A stretch of 17,916 bases of DNA from GH45 sp965370965. Lineage in GTDB: Bacteria; Bacteroidota; Bacteroidia; Bacteroidales; SZUA-534. Where the stretch lies: assembly GCA_965370965.1 (NCBI GenBank), contig CBDUWQ010000064.1, forward strand, positions 1 through 17,916, read 5' to 3'. The notes beneath the pieces were generated by a model that was not told the DNA's origin, ran no database searches, and saw nothing but the letters and a program-made list of their open reading frames with translations. Shown here piece after piece: positions 14,121 through 17,916 of this stretch (positions are counted from its first letter, which is position 1; each line of letters starts with the position of its first letter). Both the position numbers and the translations under genes were made by a program.

Positions 14121-15200
14121 TTATTTTATGTGTTTATTTATAATTATTTTTTTATTTTCAGATGCTTTTAAACTGTTCCACGACCAAAATATTACTCCGC
14201 ATGACGGCTTGGCAATAGAATTATGTAATGCTTTCTCAAACTCTTTATCAGATAACTCTTTGCCACGGTACTCTTTTGATACCTGAATACTAGGTATTAT
14301 TTTACCGTGGGCGTATGTATCCATCGAATCAATAATCTGCTTAATCCAATCAGTAGAGTTTTTTGTCATGTGATGATATAGCATAGGCGAAACATAATCG
14401 ACGTATTTTGATAACGCTTTTATGTTTTGCCCGGCTTTGGTGTTTATACTGCCATTAAAGTCGCTTATAAGCCACGGTACTGCGTGCAGATTGATTTTTA
14501 TACTTGGGTTTGTTTTTTTTATTTCACTTACCAAATATGCCACTGTGGTTTCAATTTGCTGTTGCTTAAACTCTGCCCATTTATTGCTGTAATTGTTAAC
14601 TATAAAGTCTGATTCCTCAGTAGTATTGCTTTTTGGTATAGTAATATCATAGTTTTTTTCAAACTCACTTATACATTTTTCACAAAAGCAGGTATTTGGA
14701 ATCGAATCGGGGTTTGTTTGGGGTGTTATCATTTCCCAATATAAAAAATGGCGTATAAAGTCTAAGCTGATGCCGTCAACTTGAGTATTCTTAACCAATT
14801 TTTTTAAACTATCGGTCAATTGTTGTATATATTCGGTTTGTGATGGGCATATAAATTCAACCCAATCGGCTTTTGCTTTTTCGCCATTACTTTTTATTGC
14901 GTACCATTCGGGGTGGTTTTGTAGTGCTTTTGGGTTATAAAAAATTGGTGCAATTAAAAACAGAGTTATATTGTTTTGCTTGGCTTTTAAAACAAATTCA
15001 TTGTTTAAAGCAATCTCTTTACTAACAAATGCGGTGTTTATTTTTAACTCTTTCCAATCTTTTAGAGTTGCATCAATATTAGTTGGTACCATATAAGCTT
15101 TAACGCCAATAATTTGTTTATTGGTATCGGTTATGCTGCTATTGCACGATGTAATTATGATAGCAATTATTGGTATTAATATGTATTTTAAGGTTCTCAT
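14121..15200 (-). CDS. Putative GHL10-like TIM-barrel glycosidase, lipoprotein
   Basis: A 359-residue exported lipoprotein. The chosen start is the ATG at 15200, which gives MRTLKYILIPIIAIIITSC with lipobox ITSC (Cys19). An ATG nine codons upstream would run through a hairpin. The body resembles GHL10/DUF4015-type (glycosyl hydrolase-like) TIM barrels: IGVKAYMVPT, then VDGISLDFIRHFLYWE (141-156) with D147 a likely acid, CFCEKC (171-176), INLHAVPWL, and VDYVSPMLYHHM (267-278). HPEWYAI (96-102) and CPSQTEY (118-124) are typical of the family. It probably acts on a polysaccharide at the cell surface or in the periplasm. The substrate is not known. The gene is 39 bases downstream of the next lipoprotein gene on the same strand. 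Confidence 0.75.
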   Translation of the reverse strand: MRTLKYILIPIIAIIITSCNSSITDTNKQIIGVKAYMVPTNIDATLKDWKELKINTAFVSKEIALNNEFVLKAKQNNITLFLIAPIFYNPKALQNHPEWYAIKSNGEKAKADWVEFICPSQTEYIQQLTDSLKKLVKNTQVDGISLDFIRHFLYWEMITPQTNPDSIPNTCFCEKCISEFEKNYDITIPKSNTTEESDFIVNNYSNKWAEFKQQQIETTVAYLVSEIKKTNPSIKINLHAVPWLISDFNGSINTKAGQNIKALSKYVDYVSPMLYHHMTKNSTDWIKQIIDSMDTYAHGKIIPSIQVSKEYRGKELSDKEFEKALHNSIAKPSCGVIFWSWNSLKASENKKIIINKHIK

Positions 15201-15216
15201 TTGTTTTTTTTTGTTG

Positions 15217-15236
15217 AGACGATTCATGCATCGTCT
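15217..15236. repeat. Hairpin in the operon gap
   Basis: AGACGAT (15217-15223) pairs with ATCGTCT (15230-15236) around TCATGC. It fills the 39-base gap between two minus-strand lipoprotein genes, just past the upstream stop codon. On the minus strand it is followed by CAACA and an A-run, not a T-run, so it is not a classic terminator. It looks like a short REP-type palindrome and may affect mRNA stability or expression ratio. Confidence 0.5.
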
Positions 15237-15239
15237 TTA

Positions 15240-16205
15240 CTATTTTATGTCGTTTGGAGGATATACATCTAAAAGTGTAAAATCGACCCAAAACAGTGAT
15301 TCGGTATTAGGAATTTTATTTAGCAATTCGGTACCAATAGTTACGTTTGGGTTTTCAAACTCTTTCCACCATTTATTGTCATACGGATATCCATATTGGA
15401 ATCCAACTTTTGCAGGGGCAAAGGCTTCACCCCACTCTTTAAATTCATTTACCATATCAGCCATTTCTTCAAACATTTGGCTATCGTTAATAAATACAAT
15501 ACCATCACGTTCGGTTTCTGGCATTTTTTCTATTAGCCAGTGTTTAAAAAACACCCTGTAATCAGGGTTGTAGCTACGAACTGCCCTTACCCACCTAATA
15601 GCTTCTTCATTGGTTATGGCAATACCTTCGTTAGGGTTGGTTGATTTGTGCCACTCTACATCAACTCCAAAACCTGTAATGCAAGGGTGGTGTGAGTATT
15701 TTCTTAATACTAAATTAATTAAAGTGTCAATATTTGCTTGACCCGGTTCAACCTGTAGCCAAACTTTGTAGCCGAGTGTATCAAAATGGCAAAATATATC
15801 TTCATTTTTATCGGTATTTGACCAGTTAATATAATCGGCTGTTGTTTCTGTCGGGAAATTCAGATATACTCCTTCCGATTGTAATGTTCCCAGTATCCAT
15901 ATGCACTCGGGTGTTGCATATTCTCCAAAATCGGCTGCAATTTTAACTCCTACCTTCCACCAATACTCGTTACCCGGATTATAGGCAGGACCGTAATGTG
16001 AATACCTAAAGCCTGCGCCAAATGGAGTGTTGTGTACTATTGTTGTATCTGGTGTGTCGGTATTAGTTGTGTCTGGTGTGTCGGTATTAGTTGTGTCATT
16101 GTTGCCGGCAGGTACATCATTAGTGTCTTTATTGCATCCTGCTGTAGCTATAAATGTACTTATCCAAAAAAGGGTAATTGCTGTATATTGTAATAAATGT
16201 TTCAC
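15240..16205 (-). CDS. Lipoprotein with GH18-like TIM-barrel motif
   Basis: A 321-residue exported lipoprotein. The signal peptide ends at lipobox TAGC (Cys24), followed by a Thr/Asp/Asn-rich flexible linker (about 26-58) with an 8-residue repeat (TTNTDTPD twice). The folded part starts near PFGAGFRYSHYGPAY. ITGFGVDVEWHK (176-187) reads like a degenerate GH18 DGxDxDxE motif in which the last Asp and the catalytic Glu are kept (D182, E184). KVWLQVEPGQ and VGFQYGYPYD also suit a barrel glycosidase. GH18 activity is not assured because the first Asp and the DG pair are altered. It could be a non-GH18 TIM-barrel hydrolase. It follows the GH8 gene after 32 bases, so co-transcription is likely. Confidence 0.65.
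   Translation of the reverse strand: MKHLLQYTAITLFWISTFIATAGCNKDTNDVPAGNNDTTNTDTPDTTNTDTPDTTIVHNTPFGAGFRYSHYGPAYNPGNEYWWKVGVKIAADFGEYATPECIWILGTLQSEGVYLNFPTETTADYINWSNTDKNEDIFCHFDTLGYKVWLQVEPGQANIDTLINLVLRKYSHHPCITGFGVDVEWHKSTNPNEGIAITNEEAIRWVRAVRSYNPDYRVFFKHWLIEKMPETERDGIVFINDSQMFEEMADMVNEFKEWGEAFAPAKVGFQYGYPYDNKWWKEFENPNVTIGTELLNKIPNTESLFWVDFTLLDVYPPNDIK
16042..16097. repeat. 24-bp tandem repeat in the lipoprotein linker
   Basis: Two 24-base copies (16042-16065 and 16066-16089, one mismatch) and an 8-base partial copy encode the TTNTDTPD linker units of the minus-strand lipoprotein. The copy number may vary between strains without changing frame. Confidence 0.75.
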
Positions 16206-16237
16206 TATAATAAATTTAAGTTAAATATTATTTTATT

Positions 16238-17770
16238 TTATTTGGTTTCCGGTTTCCACCAGTTGCCTGACATTGTTATAAGACAAATCATTTTTATACT
16301 ATTACCAAAATATGCCCCGCTATTTATTGATTTATTATTTATATGGTTCCACATATCGTCTAACCATTCCTGATTTTTATTATCAACCATTGCGCATACC
16401 CCAAATGGTGCTGTAAATGCCATATCGCTCCAACTGCTTAGTTGTGTGCCATCCAATGTATATCCCTCTTTAATGTAGTATGGATTACCTTCGGTTTTTT
16501 CAATAATCCAATGGTTTAAGCGTGTAAGTTCTTGTAGTGCTCTGTTATCACCGTTTACAATATAGTCGGTGGCAATACGCCAAGGTGCTCTGCATGAGTT
16601 ATAGTAGTAGTCGCCATCGTTAGGACCTTCAAGAAAATTTGGTGGACATGGTTGAAATTTATCGTCTTCATATATTACAAAATCAGGGTAAAGACCGGTT
16701 ATGCTATCTGCTACATATGAAATAATTTTATAGGTAGTATCCATTATTTCAATCCATTTAGGGTCGTTGGTTTCGGTTTTAAAAGCCCTTAAATGGTCAA
16801 TCATAAAATCGCAACAGCGTGTGCTACGCGAATATTTGCCGCTATGTACCCAATCGCCCAATTCAATTAGTTTGTATGTTGAGCTAATGTCAGATTCATA
16901 TATGCCATCAATCATTTTTTTAGCTTGTTCTAAAAAGTTAACACTACCATTGCTACCCCATTGGTAGTGTGCCAATAATAGCGAGTATGCTATATCAAGG
17001 TCGCCATCAGTGGCTGAGTCGGCTCCCGATGAGTTTTGCCCCGAGCTGCTTTGTTGCCAAGCCATTAGGTTTGTATTTATATGGCTGCGGTGGTTATTGT
17101 ACCAGCGGTAAAGTTTTATAAAATCGTTATATGCTGTTGTGTCTGTGCCTGCCATTAATACGGTTATAACCATTCCAAAGCCGTGCCCCTCTGAGCACGA
17201 TATTGCATTGCCCACAGAGTACTCACGTGTATAGTGTATGTATGCCATTGAGTCGTGGAATGTTTTAAGGTATCTGTTGCGCCATTGCCGGTAAAAGGTT
17301 ATTGTTTTGTTGTCCATAACCGATTGCTCTACATTAGGTAAAATAACCTCGGAGTAATATTGTTGGTGTTGTGGAAACGGACGTTGTGGTTCTTTATAAA
17401 GAAACTCTAGTGGAGGTTTTATTATTACTTCTATTGAATCGATAAGGCTGTTTGTTTGTCCTGTAGCAGTACATTTTACCCAATAATGCCCAATAAGTTC
17501 ATATGTAACTTCGGCAGACTCTCCTGTTGCCGTATTTCCATTTTCAAATTCCCATAAGTAAGATGTGGCGTTTTCGGCAGTAGCTGTAAGGTATGCTGTA
17601 TTACCGTTTATGTTTTGTGTTAAAACTAAATTTATAACCGAATCGTATGAGGTTGTGTCGGTATTATCGTTAGGGTCAATTATTTCTTTCTTTTGAGTAC
17701 ATGCATTAAATGCTCCGTAAATAAGCGAAGATAAAAGCAATACTATAAAAAGCCGTGATATTGAATGCAT
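16238..17770 (-). CDS. PKD-domain glycoside hydrolase family 8 lipoprotein
   Basis: A 510-residue secreted hydrolase. The ATG at 17770 opens onto a signal peptide ending at NAC (Cys24). A GTG at 17803 would add 11 polar residues. Residues about 60-115 look like a PKD domain (YLWEFENGNTATGESAEVTYE). The GH8 catalytic barrel follows: SEGHGFGMVITVLMAG with E194 as the likely proton donor, ATDGDLDIAYSLLLA (253-267) with the family DGD, and NSCRAPWRIATDY (391-403). GH8 includes endoglucanases, lichenases, chitosanases and exo-oligoxylanases. A Glu at about 381 (LEGPNDGDYYY) is one candidate base, but I cannot fix the subfamily. Being the first gene of a run that ends in nagB and a sugar kinase makes a chitosanase-like role worth testing. 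Cellulose- or lichenan-type activity is equally compatible. Confidence 0.87.
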   Translation of the reverse strand: MHSISRLFIVLLLSSLIYGAFNACTQKKEIIDPNDNTDTTSYDSVINLVLTQNINGNTAYLTATAENATSYLWEFENGNTATGESAEVTYELIGHYWVKCTATGQTNSLIDSIEVIIKPPLEFLYKEPQRPFPQHQQYYSEVILPNVEQSVMDNKTITFYRQWRNRYLKTFHDSMAYIHYTREYSVGNAISCSEGHGFGMVITVLMAGTDTTAYNDFIKLYRWYNNHRSHINTNLMAWQQSSSGQNSSGADSATDGDLDIAYSLLLAHYQWGSNGSVNFLEQAKKMIDGIYESDISSTYKLIELGDWVHSGKYSRSTRCCDFMIDHLRAFKTETNDPKWIEIMDTTYKIISYVADSITGLYPDFVIYEDDKFQPCPPNFLEGPNDGDYYYNSCRAPWRIATDYIVNGDNRALQELTRLNHWIIEKTEGNPYYIKEGYTLDGTQLSSWSDMAFTAPFGVCAMVDNKNQEWLDDMWNHINNKSINSGAYFGNSIKMICLITMSGNWWKPETK

Positions 17771-17800
17771 GGTTGTAATGTTATCTAATGTTTTTTTGCC

Positions 17801-17836
17801 CACGAATTACACGAATTACACTAAAAACACGAATTA
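17801..17836. repeat. Nine-base tandem array CACGAATTA
   Basis: Four units in a row: CACGAATTA (17801-17809), CACGAATTA (17810-17818), CACTAAAAA (17819-17827, diverged) and CACGAATTA (17828-17836). The last unit overlaps the start of repeat family A. Sixteen bases at 17800-17815 recur inverted at 2755-2770. Confidence 0.7.
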
Positions 17837-17916
17837 TACCATTTTAAAATCAAAATTATTGGTATAATGCCGATGTATAATCAAAACTGATATACAAATG
17901 CTAATGAAGTATATCG
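17833..17916. repeat. Dispersed two-hairpin repeat family A, copy cut by window end
   Basis: Identical at 79 of 82 positions to 11476-11557 and in the same orientation. Hairpin 1 is intact (ATTATACCA 17833-17841 / TGGTATAAT 17860-17868). The first arm of hairpin 2 is present and the second arm runs off the window. On the minus strand the element holds TAATTTTG (17851-17858) and TTTTG (17882-17886), a possible promoter for the GH8 operon with a longish spacer. Confidence 0.85.

Noticed and set aside
16027..16224. Plus-strand ORF with a VSGVSVLV repeat
   Set aside because: It is the antisense shadow of the 24-bp tandem repeat and signal peptide of the minus-strand lipoprotein.
17771..17803. 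GTG start for the GH8 gene
   Set aside because: It adds a polar 11-residue stretch before the signal peptide and starts within the nine-base repeat array.
17801..17836. Possible CRISPR array
   Set aside because: The units are nine bases, directly adjoining and without spacers, and no cas gene is present.

Overview
This AT-rich window most likely comes from a member of the Bacteroidota, probably a Bacteroidales/Marinilabiliales-type organism. Supporting signs are a secreted S9B (DPP IV-type) peptidase, several lipoproteins with short lipoboxes, a SiaB/SiaC pair, a tRNA without an encoded CCA, and promoter -7 boxes of the TAnnTTTG type instead of obvious Shine-Dalgarno sites. The lineage is an inference from gene families and codon style. 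No marker gene is present.

Layout. Positions 1-5000: an M23 (LytM-type) membrane-anchored endopeptidase on +, convergent with a MATE exporter on -, then a secreted DPP IV-family serine peptidase on -. Positions 5000-9900: a + strand group of an unknown lipoprotein, a small unknown secreted protein and a 1025-residue ABCG-like half transporter with an extra N-terminal region. Positions 9900-10900: a siaB-siaC kinase/phosphoprotein pair on -, without the SiaA phosphatase or SiaD cyclase of the Pseudomonas system. Positions 11000-12250: a CGGC-domain protein, a repeat-containing gap, a small membrane protein, and a tRNA-Pro(GGG) with a good promoter and a hairpin terminator. Positions 12266-17770: a five-gene - strand run that reads as an amino-sugar/polysaccharide unit. 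In transcription order it is a PKD-GH8 lipoprotein hydrolase, a lipoprotein with a degenerate GH18-like DxE motif, a GHL10-like TIM-barrel lipoprotein, NagB (glucosamine-6-phosphate deaminase) and a ROK-family sugar kinase. One reading is extracellular cleavage of a glucosamine-containing polymer, then kinase and deaminase steps into fructose-6-phosphate. No NagA, SusC/D or transporter is in view.

The most distinctive content is in the gaps. They hold several families of short structured repeats: an ~82-bp two-hairpin element present twice (79/82 identical, the second copy cut by the window end); a 54-67-bp element present twice, one copy holding the nagB stop codon; a 16-bp perfect palindrome inside 12-bp terminal inverted repeats (6646-6773); nested GTCATTA arms just upstream of the MATE gene; a CACGAATTA nine-mer array that recurs, with its inverse, near 2.7 kb; and long hairpins in two operon gaps. 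None of these has a coding explanation here. I see no CRISPR array, transposase, phage gene or recognised defence system. No clear novel multi-gene system can be claimed; the best candidates for follow-up are the repeat elements, the siaBC pair and the glycosidase/amino-sugar run.
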